A stretch of DNA of 64,000 nucleotides from Eumeta japonica (lineage: Eukaryota > Arthropoda > Insecta > Lepidoptera > Psychidae): positions 62,001 to 126,000 of the forward strand of contig BGZK01000533.1 in assembly GCA_005406025.1 (NCBI GenBank), given 5' to 3'. Below the pieces are notes generated by a model that did not search any database, had not been told where the DNA came from, and saw only the letters and a program-made list of their open reading frames with translations. Made by a program: the position numbers and the translations under genes. Positions 11,901 through 22,535 of the stretch are shown in pieces. Each line of letters begins with the position of its first letter. Within the stretch, counting starts at the first letter, position 1.

Positions 11901-12440
11901 TTATAAGTAGTATATAAAGTTAAATGTCATTCACTTTTGCAATTTTCGAAAATAATGTTCAACTCGAGGTAGCTTAAAATGTCTTTGTGCGATAAAGCAC
12001 TTTTATTACTTGATAACTTAGAAAGAGTTTCTTAAATTAAACTTCTTAAGTTTCAAAAGCGAGAGAGTAAATCACTTTACTTTGTCTTTTGCCACGTTTT
12101 ACAATTTGCTTGCAAAAATTTTTGTCTTTGCACAACTTATTTCGGAAAATAATAAAAGATTAAATATCAAAATTGATGAGTGATATAGCTAATATATTTA
12201 AAAGACAACCAAAACGGCTAGAAGTAAATAAATAATACCTAATGAATTGAAATAATACCTACTGATGTGTTACATTCTAAACATTATATTTTCTGAACAA
12301 AATAGCCTTTAATTAGAGGTGGTGTGAGCCAAGCAAATCAGGTTTGCAGAAATAGGCCAATGGCCGATCTCATCGATCAAAATTATTTCAATGGCATCTG
12401 TTACGATTTCTATACACAAATTTATCTACGAAACAAAAAA
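8966..12440. other. Intergenic DNA with scattered repeat debris
   Basis: Predominantly AT-rich. A diverged motif AAGGGTAGGCCGAGACTATG near 10350 resembles a lepidopteran dispersed repeat (low confidence). A balanced-composition block at about 10490-10870 is unique within the window and holds a 79-codon minus frame of no recognised family. Nothing else identifiable. Confidence 0.5.
10125..10200 (+). repeat. Short copy of the 'GATCCCG' degenerate hexamer-rich dispersed repeat
   Basis: GATGATCCCGTGCCGGTCCTG followed by CGATTTCGGTTCC and CCGATCCCG resembles copies at 21040-21260, 27940-28080 and, inverted, at 19790-19885 and 51290-51560. The alternating GATCCCG/GGTTCC texture is the shared feature. 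Confidence 0.5.
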
Positions 12441-12487
12441 ATCTGCAACAGAACCGGACCGCAAAGGTAATAGCTTACAGAATCAAC

Positions 12488-12735
12488 GAGTTGAAGTGTC
12501 AGCGGGCAGACCGCATTCCTCCTACCACCGATAGCGTCAGGAAGCGAAAGGTTATAGAGTGGTGACCACGAACTGGACATTCCAGTTTGGGACGGTCCCT
12601 CACAAACCGAAATCACAACTTGCTTAACGTCGCCCACATTTGGTCACGCGTGACACAGGGCCATTTGTTATTGATATCTCGTTTTGGTTTAGCAGTGGAC
12701 GTCGAACGTCTGAAATTAGATGATTGATGCTAAAG
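12488..12735 (+). mobile_element. RTE-type LINE 3' end (ORF2 C-terminus and terminus)
   Basis: The forward frame from 12491 reads LKCQRADRI...RKRKVIEW, then a TGA, then PRTGHSSLGRS. This aligns with the conserved RTE C-terminal region (LKWxWAGHIxRRxDxRWxxxxxEWRPRxGxRxxGRP). It is followed by the diagnostic 3' terminus AGCAGTGGACGTCGAACG and GATGATTGATG. The reading frame has an internal stop in the EW-PR segment and is otherwise strongly diverged, so it is an inactive 5'-truncated copy of about 250 bp. Confidence 0.75.
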
Positions 12736-13132
12736 ATTTTTCATTTGGTTTATTCGATTTGACCGAAATTTATATGATAATAATATGACAGAATCCTGGG
12801 CACTTGCGTGCAACACGTAGCGTGAAACCCGCCGTCGACCCGAACCAGTACTTCCATACGAATCTCACTGGCAAAAAAAAAAAATATAAAAAAATATTAT
12901 TTCATAGTATAAATTACCAGTAATTAATTACCTATTATGGGATTTTTTCCTTTACTTGTACTGTGAGACTTTTCTTCTTGTCAAATTTGATGACTATAAA
13001 TCATTGGGAAGTACCCTATAAGTTTCAAAATATCAAATTTTGTAGCTATCTGTGATTCCTTACGTCGACTGTCATCGCCTCGGCACGTTTTACAAATCGA
13101 GTCTAAATAAAGAACGAGTGCTGTCGTGGGAC
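12736..13132. other. Spacer between LINE remnant and foldback element
   Basis: AT-rich, with a short CG-rich patch at 12820-12865. No gene or repeat recognised. Confidence 0.5.
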
Positions 13133-14667
13133 ACCAGTAGTAACGAAGTTCCTTCAGAATCGACAAATTAGCAAAAAAATGCTCATTTTATGTAGGTTTT
13201 CTTGATTTTTCTCTTAAATTTTGCTGATTAGTTTTATTTAAGTAAATCAGTATTTTAGGAAATAAAATAAATTACGTAAAATAAAAATCGTAATTCAAAT
13301 TATCAACTAAAATAACAAAATATGTTTATTTTTGTTTGACAACACAAAATTATATAGAAATAGAATAATTTCCACTATTATCAAAACATTCGACCAGTTA
13401 CATTTGTTATTGTTACTACATTTATTGTGCCGATTATATGAAATAAACGAACTACCACGAGTAAAATGTATCTATAATGTGAATATTAGCCACGTGCTTG
13501 TCCACAATTCATGAGTATATACTATGCATTGGCAGGGTGGAGTGGAAGAGAGAGGGATGAGAGAACGAAAGAAAGAGGGGAAGAGCAATACACACTATAC
13601 GACTGTCGCGCTTGCGCATCTCATTTAAGTTTATTCACGAACTTTTTCACGGTTTACTATCATTTCAGTTCGGTCGCGCAGCAATCCCTATCTTCTCCAA
13701 GCCAACTTCGTTCCACGATAAATGAATCGTTAATCTGTCGCTGTATTTTTCATTATGAGTTTGTCAATATAATCAAATGAAAGGGATAAAGATACAATAT
13801 AGAATAGGAACTTCGTTCCAACAAGCATACGCCCTGAAGCTCATGACTTATTGAATAAAAATTAAATATTCTATATTGTATCTTTATCCCTTTCATTTGA
13901 TTATATTGACAAACTCGCTAATGAAAAAATACAGCGATACAGATTAACGATTCATTTATCGTTTTTGGAACGAAGTTCCTTACGGCGGGCTTGGAGGAGA
14001 TAGGGATTTTTCGTGACCGAACTGAAAATAATGTGATAGTAAAACCGTAAGAAAAAGTCCGTGGAATAAAACCGTTAAATGAGACGTGCGCAGGCGCGAC
14101 AGTCGTATACACAAGCGAGTAGTGTATTATACCTTTCTCTTTCCCCCTCTTTCTTTTCGTTCTCTCATCCCTTCTCTCTCTATTACCACTCCACCCCGCC
14201 AATGCATAGTATATACTCATGAATTCATGGACAAGCACGTGGCTAATATTCACATTATAGATACATTTTACTCGTGAGTAGTCACGTTTATTTTCATATA
14301 ATTTCAAATCAATAATAAATGTAGTAACAATGGCAAGTGAACTAACAAGTCACTTGAATGCAATTGACAGTGATAATAGTGGGAAATTATTCTATTTCTA
14401 TGTAATTTTGTGTTGTCAAACAAAAATAAAGGGACATATTTTGTTATTTTAGTTGATAATTTGAATTACGATTTTTTTTTATTTTACGTAATTTATTTTA
14501 CTTCCTAAAATACAGAATTTCCTAAATACTTTCCTGTACTTAAATAAAAACTATTCAGCAAAATTTAAGAGAAGAATCAAGAAAACCTACATAAAATTGA
14601 GCACGATTTTTTTTTTTCAAATTGTGTCGATTCTACATTAGCCGAAGGAACTTCGTTACTACCTGGT
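13133..14667. mobile_element. Long inverted repeat (foldback-type element), arms about 0.67 and 0.80 kb
   Basis: The left arm (13133-13806) reads as the inverse of the right arm (13867-14667) along its whole length, with a 60-bp loop. Landmarks are the outer CCAGTAGTAACGAAGTTCC (13134 on) and its inverse at the right end, the shared block AGTATATACTATGCATTGGC (13513 left) with its inverse near 14200, and an inner GAAAGGGATAAAGATACAAT (13779 on) with its inverse at 13871 on. The arms differ by many substitutions and small indels. Reading frames of 89 and 129 codons in the two arms are mirror images of the same DNA and no protein family is evident. No target-site duplication is visible. Transcription through it would give a long double-stranded hairpin. 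Confidence 0.85.
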
Positions 14668-16955
14668 TTTTTATTATGTGACCTCTGACAAATGATAAAC
14701 ATTGTATAGATAATTACAATGTATTTAATGGATGCCATCCGACAACAAATGCCGAGAAAAGATATATAATCAAACTTAAAGATGTTTATAATCAAATGTA
14801 CAACGAGATTTATGTAAGTGCGTGATTTCAAACATTGAACTGGGTTCACTTCCCACCTATATTTGTTCTAGGACTCTCATTTGTGATAAAACAGCAGCAT
14901 TAGACAGTACAGGCAGATATTTCTTACCAAAAATATTGCGCACTAAAGCTGCCTCAGAAATGGAAACGCTGTGCACTTCCTAACTAAGCGGCGTCTGCGC
15001 ATCCACATATCCGACATCCAATTTTGTGGGGGTCCAAAAAAAGGATCCTAGAACCAATATATACACGTGTCACCGATTATAACAGTGATAACAGATTTCA
15101 CAAATCACTTCTCTGGACAAAACGTCGCACATTGTCCGTTGCTTAGGAGAATCCTACGATAAATATTTATATTAGACACGAGAAAGTCGACTGACTATAA
15201 TATTTCCTTGAAAAAAAAATCGGTTTTCACCATGCCCGTCCTGACGCTTTTCCAATCAGAAAAAGAATACCCATAAATTTTTGTACTTTATAAATTGAAC
15301 TTCGATATGATACAAATAACAGATGACAGATCAATCTCATGAAGGATTGAATGACATTGACAATTAGATATTCAAAACACTTTCAAAACGCTTTCAATTT
15401 TTTTTTATGATCCATTGACTGAATCGAATTATGAATTCAAAAAAGTGCCTTACTTTTAATTAAAACGAATTATGGATCCATCGGATGAATACTGCGATAT
15501 CTCATTCCGAAGCTGTCATCAAATTATCATATTATGAAGGAACTTCAAATTTGCTAGTATACGCCGATATTAATTTTGAAGTGTTACAATTTTTCACCTT
15601 TAAATATTTATTATAAACAAAATAAAATTTTATCACGTAATATTATTAAATGTCATATATATTCAAGAAAGGTTCCGAGAAGTAAATTTATAGTTAAATT
15701 ATTTAAACTTGTATGTGACCTTTTATTAGAACGGAAGTCCAACAAAATTGGTTAATTAACAATTGTGTAACTTTCTGAAAATAAAATTTAAAGTTTTTTA
15801 ATGGGATTATATTCTTTGAAATGTTCTGATGACAATTATTTTTAAATTTTTAAATTAATATTTAATAGAAAAAAAATATAATTTTCTCTCGCACTCTCTG
15901 TTCAGCGGCGACACGCCAGTGCCGAAACGACCGCGCGGAGCCCTATTTTCAGAGTTAAATTAAAATTATAAATTATGGAGGAATCTTTTTATTGAAAATT
16001 TCCCCTTCTCTGAAGACATTTTTTCCAAATTTCTTAAATGTTAATGTTTTTCGAGATATAAGCAAAAAACTAAATAATTTTTTTAGGACTTTTATCAAGA
16101 ATTAACACGGTTTTTAATATGTTGACTAAACAAACAGCAACTAGTTGCTTGAAACTAAGATTCGTAGCGGAAGAACTGGTTCAAAACTCAGCAGTCGGTT
16201 GCGTGTTGCATACTACTACGCTTAACAGGCATGCGCCTGATAATAAATTTCGCAAAATAAGATCTCATACACAATAGAATGTGATAAGAGTCTTTTCGAT
16301 TACAAAAATAGTAACTAAATCCATCCACTACCTCAAAAAAATCACTTAATCACATAAAATATGACGACCCGATAACACCCTTTTCCTTAATGAAATCAGT
16401 CGATAGGCAAAACTGTATTTCCTTCATTCTAAAAACTACTTAGTTCGATTGCACGTTTCCAAATTTGCTTTCCTATTCCTTTTACCGGTTAAATTACGTA
16501 TCACTCTTTTTAATTTACTTTCTATATCCAATCCCTAATACCCTTTCAAATCTTACTCAAACATTCACGATTTCCTAAGGGCCGGGTTCAATAAGAACGC
16601 TTCACCATTTTTTTATTCGACTGCAGGCCCTAAACCCTTTTTAAGACATGTCTATATAAGTTAGTATACATCGGTGCCCGATTTCGGTATCCCCGGTCAA
16701 TTTTCATTCTAGTAATCTGGATTCTGTTTTCATATCATTGTCTGTTTGGAAATATTATTGCTCAGTGAATATCGACTAAGCTTTAACTTAGTTTCAAAGC
16801 TATCTCTCTCTGCGCCGCATGCAGCCCCAGACAGTTCTTGTTGAACCAGTCGCCCGTCTTTCCGGTCTGACCACAGGATACGGCCTTATTCTAGGATAGC
16901 CTAGAGGAACTTGGAGCGTGACAAGTTGAAGAAAAAGGATATGCTTTTATTCAAA
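14668..16955. other. Intergenic DNA, no gene identified
   Basis: Mostly AT-rich, with GC-richer patches at 15895-15945 (CTCTGTTCAGCGGCGACACG onward) and 16800-16910. A GAAGGAACTTC at 15537 echoes the foldback motif. No open frame above background and no recognised element. Confidence 0.5.
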
Positions 16956-17640
16956 TATTAACTTTATGTATCAATTAATTTAACGGTAGCCGTTATCTCA
17001 ACCCAAGGTTAAAAGGTTTGAAATTTCGTACAGAGATTCCTGTCACAGCGTAGACGCGCTCTAACAAAGGATTTTTAGATGTTCAACCCCTAAGCGAGTG
17101 AAAAAGGCGAAAAACTGTTGTATGGAAAATCGAAACGGTTGAAGCTGCAGATGCCAAACTCAACGTTTTAGTTACTTATAGAAATAGGGGAAAAAATACC
17201 TACATTTTTTTTAAATTAACCCTGAAAGAGGTAAAGTATTGGGGATGTTTTGTTGAAATGAAGAACGCTGAAGTTATTTATGTCAAAATATATGTTTAGC
17301 TAATTATTACTAATAAAAAATAATGGCATGTTTCGTTCTCAAAAGTAACTCTAAAAGACTTCACTCCTTTTAGATTAATTTTTTAGTATAAGTATTGAAA
17401 TTTTTACATGTAAAAATGAAATCACTGAAGCTATTGACAATAAAACTTATATTTTAGCTGTTTATTACTAATAACAAATAATGACTTCAATCATTTTTGC
17501 AAAAGTAAATCTAAGAGGGTGAAATAAGGGACCAATTTTTTTATGGAAAATAGAAACCGCTATATGTATTTTGAGTGTTTTTTTTTGAGTGCTTATACAA
17601 TTTTTTCGGTTACTATAAAACTAGCTATATGTTGTACGCG
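16956..17640 (+). repeat. Dispersed repeat built from degenerate tandem subunits of about 130-155 bp
   Basis: Successive subunits share 'AACGGTTGAAGCT...', '...TTTAGCTAATTATTACTAATAAAAAATAATG' (split here) and 'GTAACTCTAAAAG...'. The starts fall near 17141, 17270, 17427 and 17555. A second locus at 63640-63960 has the same subunit order. The first part (GTTAAAAGGTTTGAAATTTC and TATGGAAAATCGAAACGG) belongs to the same element. No coding potential. Confidence 0.65.
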
Positions 17641-18229
17641 CGTACGAGAAGCTTTCGAAAAAAAAAATTTGGCTTCGTCTTCATATTTCTGTCATTGAAG
17701 ATTCTCAAAAATCTTTCACTCAATTAAATAGTTAATTTTATTGCATTATAACTTTTCTAAATATTAATTAGCTATTTATACAAAAATATAATAAAACTAT
17801 AATTGATCCATGTTGGTAATTGGAAAATATTTATGAAAAACGAATATGGGAGGCCTTTGTAAATATAGTATATAAGTAGAAGTAATCATTTTGCACGATT
17901 CATAATCCTCAGTATTTGAGAGTACTTTATGATCGAAAACCTTTTTTCACCTGGTGTCGGCAATCATTTTTATCGCTGTACTCTCGTTAGTACATGAAAA
18001 TGGGAAAAATTGCATACAATTTCACAAATAATTGATTCTGTCAGTTTCAAAAAATAATTGATGCAACAGAAAAGTAAAAAAAAAACACATCAGAAGAATT
18101 TAGAAAACCGATCCTCAGTCAACCATAAAACTTGTAAAAAACACGATCTTTTGTGAGAAAAATCCATTAGTTTAGCCTTTTTTTTAGCTTTCCGCTATTA
18201 AAATTTTCATTAAGTTACTGTTTTCACCC
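17641..18229. other. AT-rich spacer
   Basis: No gene or confidently assigned repeat. The last part (from about 18180) grades into the (GT)n-associated repeat that follows. Confidence 0.5.
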
Positions 18230-18415
18230 CGATTTTCGAAAATTGGGTTTTCAACAGATCTTGACGTTTTAAACTCCTAGGAATCTAGTTATTCTAATTT
18301 CCGAATAGTATCTGTATGTGTGACTGTGCGTGCGTGCGTGCGAATGCGCATGCGTGTATGTAAACTTCTCATAACATTTGAACGGATAAACCGATGGAAA
18401 CTCATTTTCTTGAAA
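18230..18415. repeat. (GT)n-associated dispersed repeat interrupting a mariner
   Basis: The left part on the minus strand reads AAAACGTCAAGATCTGTTGA and then AAACCCAATTTTCGAAAATC. The right part on the plus strand has a TGCGTGCGTGCG run followed by TTGAACGGATAAACCGATGG. Both parts recur at 32200-32370 (AAAACGTCAAGATTTGGTGA and TTGAACGGATTAACCGATCG), but there in the same orientation. The repeat takes the place of the 3' end of the mariner element next to it. Confidence 0.6.
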
Positions 18416-19441
18416 CAGAAGCAGCTGAAAATCTGAGGGTGCAAGTTCAGCGTTATACGGTGGATGCATTAACACTTCCCAACCAAACTCTCTCAAAATT
18501 TGCTAAGTGGTTGAAGATGTGTGTGGTCTGGCGTTATCATGGCGAAAAACTGTACCTCTTCTGTTGATCATTCCTGCCGTTTTCTTCTCTATTCCTTGCT
18601 TGGGTCTCATCAGCTGTTAGCAGTAGAAATCCGAATTGGTGGTTTTGATTGACGGTAAAAGCTCATAATGAATAATGCCCTTCCAATCTCGCCATACACA
18701 TAGCATTATAACTTATTGCTATAATCTGTTTCGCCATAATCTGTGGAGCTTGCTTGCTTTTGAACCATGATCTTTTTTGCACGTTCTTGTCGTATTTAAT
18801 CCATTGTTCATCAACAATTATCAATCCTTTCAAAAATAGCACGGTTTCAATACGTTTGAATAGAGAATCGCAAATGAGTACACGATCATTAGATTTATTT
18901 CAGTAAGCTCGTGTAGGACTCATTTATCGAGCTTTTTGTGTGTACCTAGCTTTTTTAAAATGAATCAAAACTGTTTTTTGGTAAATTTCCAACTCTTCAG
19001 CAATGTCGTAAGAACTAATATGCCGATCTTGCTCTATTTTTGCCAAAATGGCGTCGATCAGACTAGGGTTCATCTTTGATATCAAAATTACCGGAATGAA
19101 AACGCTTCAGCCAGTTTTGTGATACTCTTACCGACACTACATTAGGTCAACAAACATCGCAAACTTTTTTCGCTGCTTGTGTTGAATTTTTTTTCTTTTT
19201 TGTAGTAAAATTTTAAACCGTAATTTCTACGTTAAATTTATTCATTTTGGTGGAGAGAAAAACAACACAAGAATGTTGTTTTTTTTTGTTAGCGGAACAG
19301 TTGTACGTTTTGTTTTTCTTTTTTTTAATATATTATCTATTTAATGATATCAAAACTATCCAGATACAAAAAGCACAATCAAAAAGATTTTACTGCAACT
19401 TTTTACTTATAACATACGAAAAAATTTTATTCCCCACCTAA
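18416..19441 (-). pseudogene. Mariner transposase pseudogene, C-terminally truncated
   Basis: Read on the minus strand from an ATG at 19245, fragments in shifted frames follow the mariner transposase order: TQAAKKVCDV, RVSQNWLKRFHSGNFDIKDEP, LIIVDEQWIKYD (first catalytic Asp), WRDWKGIIHYELLP, HDNARPHTSS (second Asp) and MHPPYNAELAPSDF (third Asp). The last two aspartates are 34 residues apart, the D34D signature of mariner-family transposases. Several stops and frameshifts make it inactive. About 275 of the usual 340-350 codons remain, and the C-terminus is lost where the (GT)n repeat begins at about 18415. The right end at 19441 reads, inverted, TTAGGTGGGGAATAAAA beside a TA, which fits a mariner TIR with TA target site. 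The mirror end is missing. Confidence 0.85.
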
Positions 19442-19789
19442 TATATGCATACATATATATTAAGCTGAAGCAATAAAAACATATCAGTCGTGCACTTCTG
19501 GATTTTCCAATTTTTTAAAAGTTTTTGTTTGTCTGTATGTTTGTTCGTACATCACGCCAAAACTGCTACACGGAACTAATGCGCTTTTCATAAATGTATT
19601 AATTGGACCGGTCTAACTTAAAACACAAGGCATGTTCCATCCTAATACACAGCCTAGAAGTCAAGTTATATGCAAAATTAACTGTAACTGAGTATAGTTG
19701 AAGATTATTTTTAGAAATTTATGTCTATAAAGCTTTTAAAGGTTTTCAAGCGCATCACTATTATTATTACAGTTTTAAAGACTGAGACG
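19442..19789. other. Spacer with possible LINE-tail fragment
   Basis: TTGTCTGTATGTTTGTTCG followed by AAAACTGCTACACGGAAC (19528-19585) resembles the tail of common lepidopteran dispersed elements. The remainder is AT-rich and unassigned. Confidence 0.35.
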
Positions 19790-19890
19790 AGGGCAGCACC
19801 GGAATCGAGATCATGGTGGACGCGGCGTCATCGACCGATATAAAAAATGGAGGAATTCATTATATTCCTGCACGGGCGGCGCTGCGGGCG
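19790..19890 (-). repeat. Copy of the GATCCCG-rich dispersed repeat, minus orientation
   Basis: Inverted, it reads ATGAATTCCTCCATTTTTTA, then ATCGGTCGATGACGCCGCG, then ATGATCTCGATTCCGG. The same order of blocks occurs, also inverted, at 51290-51560 (GGAATTCATTTTTTATTAAA, ATCGACGACATACGCGTC, ATGATCCCGATTCCG). Confidence 0.55.
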
Positions 19891-20084
19891 ATAGCTAATT
19901 ATTAATAAACGAGTTATACAGATTCGTATTTGATCGACTTTGTGCTTATTAATTATATAAAATCAATAAAGAAATCGACGTCACCATTACGATCTAATAA
20001 TGATTGCTGCTACACTTGAATTATTGATTAAGCACATCTGACTGTATAAGAAAAAAAATACTTATTTGAGAATGGGAAAAACTT

Positions 20085-20497
20085 CTCTCTCGTTACGCAC
20101 CCGGCCGAAGTTCGATGAAGTCGCGCCGGTGAGATGTCATATTAGGAGAGTGTCGTGACGCGCCGGGGGTGAGAAACTTCGACTGCCGCGAAATAATCCC
20201 GATTCACGCCCCCGGGGCTCGCGGGCGCGTCATAAAACCGCGCCACAAAAGGAATGTACCGAAAATAAAACAGGCCCCGTATAAAATAACAGGAAATAGG
20301 CCAGGAGCGCCAACTGCGCGTGCGGGTAAACGGGCTTGCTTTAACTTTATACCTGCGGCGATGAACTTACCCCGTACAGTTTCAAACCTTATAAGCTCTT
20401 GGCAATAGAGTCGATATTGCGACGGGTTTTGAGCTTCGATTAACGTTCGCGTGTACGCTCACCCGAATCAAGTGTTGCCAAAATACGATGCACGTAG
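20085..20497 (+). other. GC-rich island ending in a consensus splice donor; candidate promoter or first exon
   Basis: This is one of the most CpG-rich stretches in the window (for example GCGCCGGGGGTGAGAAAC and CCCCCGGGGCTCGCGGGCGC). It contains no recognised repeat. It ends ATGCACGTAG|GTAAGTG, with the donor GT at 20498 and an ATG at 20488. Insect first exons are often GC-rich, so it may be a 5' exon with the start codon just before the donor, or a regulatory element. A frame of 79 codons inside it lacks an ATG start and is not supported. Confidence 0.3.
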
Positions 20498-20925
20498 GTA
20501 AGTGAAAGGAGAACGCGTTTTGATAAATTATTGAAGAATGTACAAGATTGAACTTATCAAATCGCCTAAAAAAAGAAACTAAAAGCCTTTTACGGCGTCA
20601 GAGCGCACAAAGCGATTTACTGTCGAAGCGTAGAGATTTCTGTAGAAGACGAGGTGAATAGAAGGTGAATAGCTGTAACTGTGAATCGGACAATGCTTAA
20701 TGGGTTTACTATTTTTTATTCCGGAACGTAATGAGCCACTAATCGCACAACGTATTCGTTTCCAAGCTATATTGTCGATATTAGTTTGTTCAGCTTAAAG
20801 CTGTTAAAAATGACAATTCTTTGTATAATACCGAAAAATTATACTCTGTAACTTTAGGACAGTCGCAAACGACTGATATGAATTCTGTATCACAGTATCG
20901 AATCTAAAATTATATTTTTTTTCAG

Positions 20926-20965
20926 ACCTTTTTACTCTTTCACTCCACGGTTGCCGACTGTACTT
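20926..20965 (+). other. Candidate 40-base internal exon
   Basis: A strong acceptor (TTTTTTTTCAG, ending 20925) is followed after 40 bases by a GTAAGA donor (20966). All three frames are open across it. Joined to the donor at 20498, the frame of the ATG at 20488 continues through all 40 bases (phase 1 in, phase 2 out). The expected third exon was not found, so this is a weak call. Confidence 0.22.
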
Positions 20966-20989
20966 GTAAGAATATAAAGACCATTTTAA

Positions 20990-21640
20990 ATCAATCAGAT
21001 GAATTTAATGGAAAAAATGGGTCAATACTAACGCTAACTAGCTTTTGCCCATTGCTCTGCCCGCGTGGATATAGAATGAATTTCCTCATCTCACACATCG
21101 ACTCTCGATCAAAATCTGTTTCCTGTTCTTGATGCCAATCTGCATCACTCTCGATTCTGAACCCGGTCTCGATTTAAGTGGGTTCCAATTCTGGTCCCGC
21201 TTTCGTTGTCGGTCGGTCTGATCTCTTTTTTTCCGAATTTCAGTCCCATGGTCGAAAGATGCAAACAAACAATCTAACTCACAGGGTCAGACTGACCCAC
21301 AGCAGCATCATTTGCACAATCATAAGTTTTTATAGTATACTAATTTTTATTACGAATATCAGCTATTAAGTAAGTACAGTTTCATATATTATGTACGTAG
21401 ATAAATAAAAGTTATTTTATTCCTTATTCAGGAAGTAATACTCAAATTTTGATTACAATCTGTTCAGTGGTTTCTGAGATTAGCCTGAATAAAGAAACAT
21501 AATAATAAAAAAATATCATTAGCGCAAGCGTATTTCTTGGTGTATTTCAAATTTCATCAAAATCTATTAAAGCGTTCCTAAGCTATAAAAGGAAGACACA
21601 CAAAATAAAAAAAAACACGATAAAATTGGGTTCAGTGAGG
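20990..21640 (+). repeat. Long copy of the 'gcttttgcccg / GATCCCG' dispersed element
   Basis: It opens with CTAGCTTTTGCCCATTGC and CTGCCCGCGTGGA, a widespread lepidopteran element head. Degenerate CTCGATTCTGAACCCGG-type repeats follow (21090-21250). It continues to an AAATTTCATCAAAATC motif near 21548, a common 3' landmark. The central part between about 21260 and 21480 is less certain. Confidence 0.5.
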
Positions 21641-21749
21641 CGTAAACCGAATATTTGTCACGAAAATTTGGCAAATAAATAATATACACAATCAGACCCT
21701 ATAGATTTACATAGATTTACCTAAGTTTCAGTCTCATTAAATTCGTAAA

Positions 21750-22130
21750 TTATGTCCGCTAATTATCGGAGCAATTAATGGTATTTGAGATTTAATTACT
21801 TCATTGGTTATTGGATCAGAACCATGTGTTTTGTATGCTTTTTGTATATTTATTGCTTTAATTATTTCTCCCTTCAATATTTTCGGTTCAGGCTGTGATT
21901 CTTATGAGTTGTGTTCTTTTAATATATCTCTATGATACTTGCTTTGATATAGGTTTCGATAATATTCTGTAGCTTCTTTAAGTATTTCGGACATCTTACT
22001 TATAAGGTTCCTGGTTTTAGATTTAACGTTTAACATTCATTCTTTCTTGTTATTTAATTCACGAATTATTTATTTATGTACATGTATTTTTGCTTAAACC
22101 CGCAATTTTATAAGTTCCATAACATTAAAG
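21750..22130 (-). pseudogene. LINE (non-LTR retrotransposon) reverse-transcriptase fragment
   Basis: The minus strand from about 22020 gives one frame with a single internal stop: MSEILKEATEYYRNLYQSKY, then PEPKILKGEIIKAINIQKAY, then SDPITNEVIKSQIPLIAPI. This is the region before and into the RT domain of RTE/I/Jockey-type LINEs (YYRxLY, EIxxAIxxxKxxKxxGxDxITNE, IPxIAP). A more decayed upstream part (22035-22130) has the basic MELIKLR and IIRELNNKKE segments expected there. No catalytic YxDD region is included. Inactive remnant of about 380 bp. Confidence 0.75.
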
Positions 22131-22429
22131 ATATATCTCAAACATTATAGAAATTTTTGTGTATAAGATATAACAAAGCAAACCTTTCCAATCAAATATC
22201 GTGGTCAGTGAACTCGCTCATAGCAAATGGAGGCTGTATATTCCCTCATTAAGTTATACGTAAACATACTTCCTTGTCCATTATATCAATAGAGATATTT
22301 TTTGCGTGGACCAGTAACGTAATCGGAGCAAAACAGAGGAAATATCTTTGCAGGAGAAAACCATGCGCCGGGACGCCACATTAGGGAAAGGAGGCGGACG
22401 TCATTTCATCGGCTGTTGGGACGGAGGCG
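22131..22429. other. Spacer with GC-enriched end
   Basis: AT-rich until about 22300, then GC-richer DNA (ATGCGCCGGGACGCCAC, GAGGCGGACGTCATTTC) leading into the candidate promoter below. Confidence 0.4.
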
Positions 22430-22437
22430 TTTTGCTT

Positions 22438-22470
22438 GGGTATATAGAAGTCTGTGCAGTTTCGCCTTAT
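22438..22470 (+). promoter_or_regulatory. Possible TATA box upstream of the 22536 ORF
   Basis: GGGTATATAGAAG lies just after a GC-rich stretch and about 95 bases before the ATG at 22536, with a TCTTAGTCG initiator-like site near 22474. The spacing is compatible with a TATA-driven insect promoter, but this is inference only. Confidence 0.25.
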
Positions 22471-22535
22471 CGGCTCTTAGTCGTTATTATATATTTATAG
22501 AAGGAGTTCATCTTTTTGTATATTACAGATAAAAG

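Noticed and set aside
13511..14307. 89- and 129-codon frames that look like homologous proteins on opposite strands
   Set aside because: They are the two arms of the inverted repeat read in mirror orientation; no known domain and no independent coding evidence.
16575..16640. Possible MITE end 'GGGCCGGGTTCAATAAG'
   Set aside because: No matching inverted end or target duplication found nearby.
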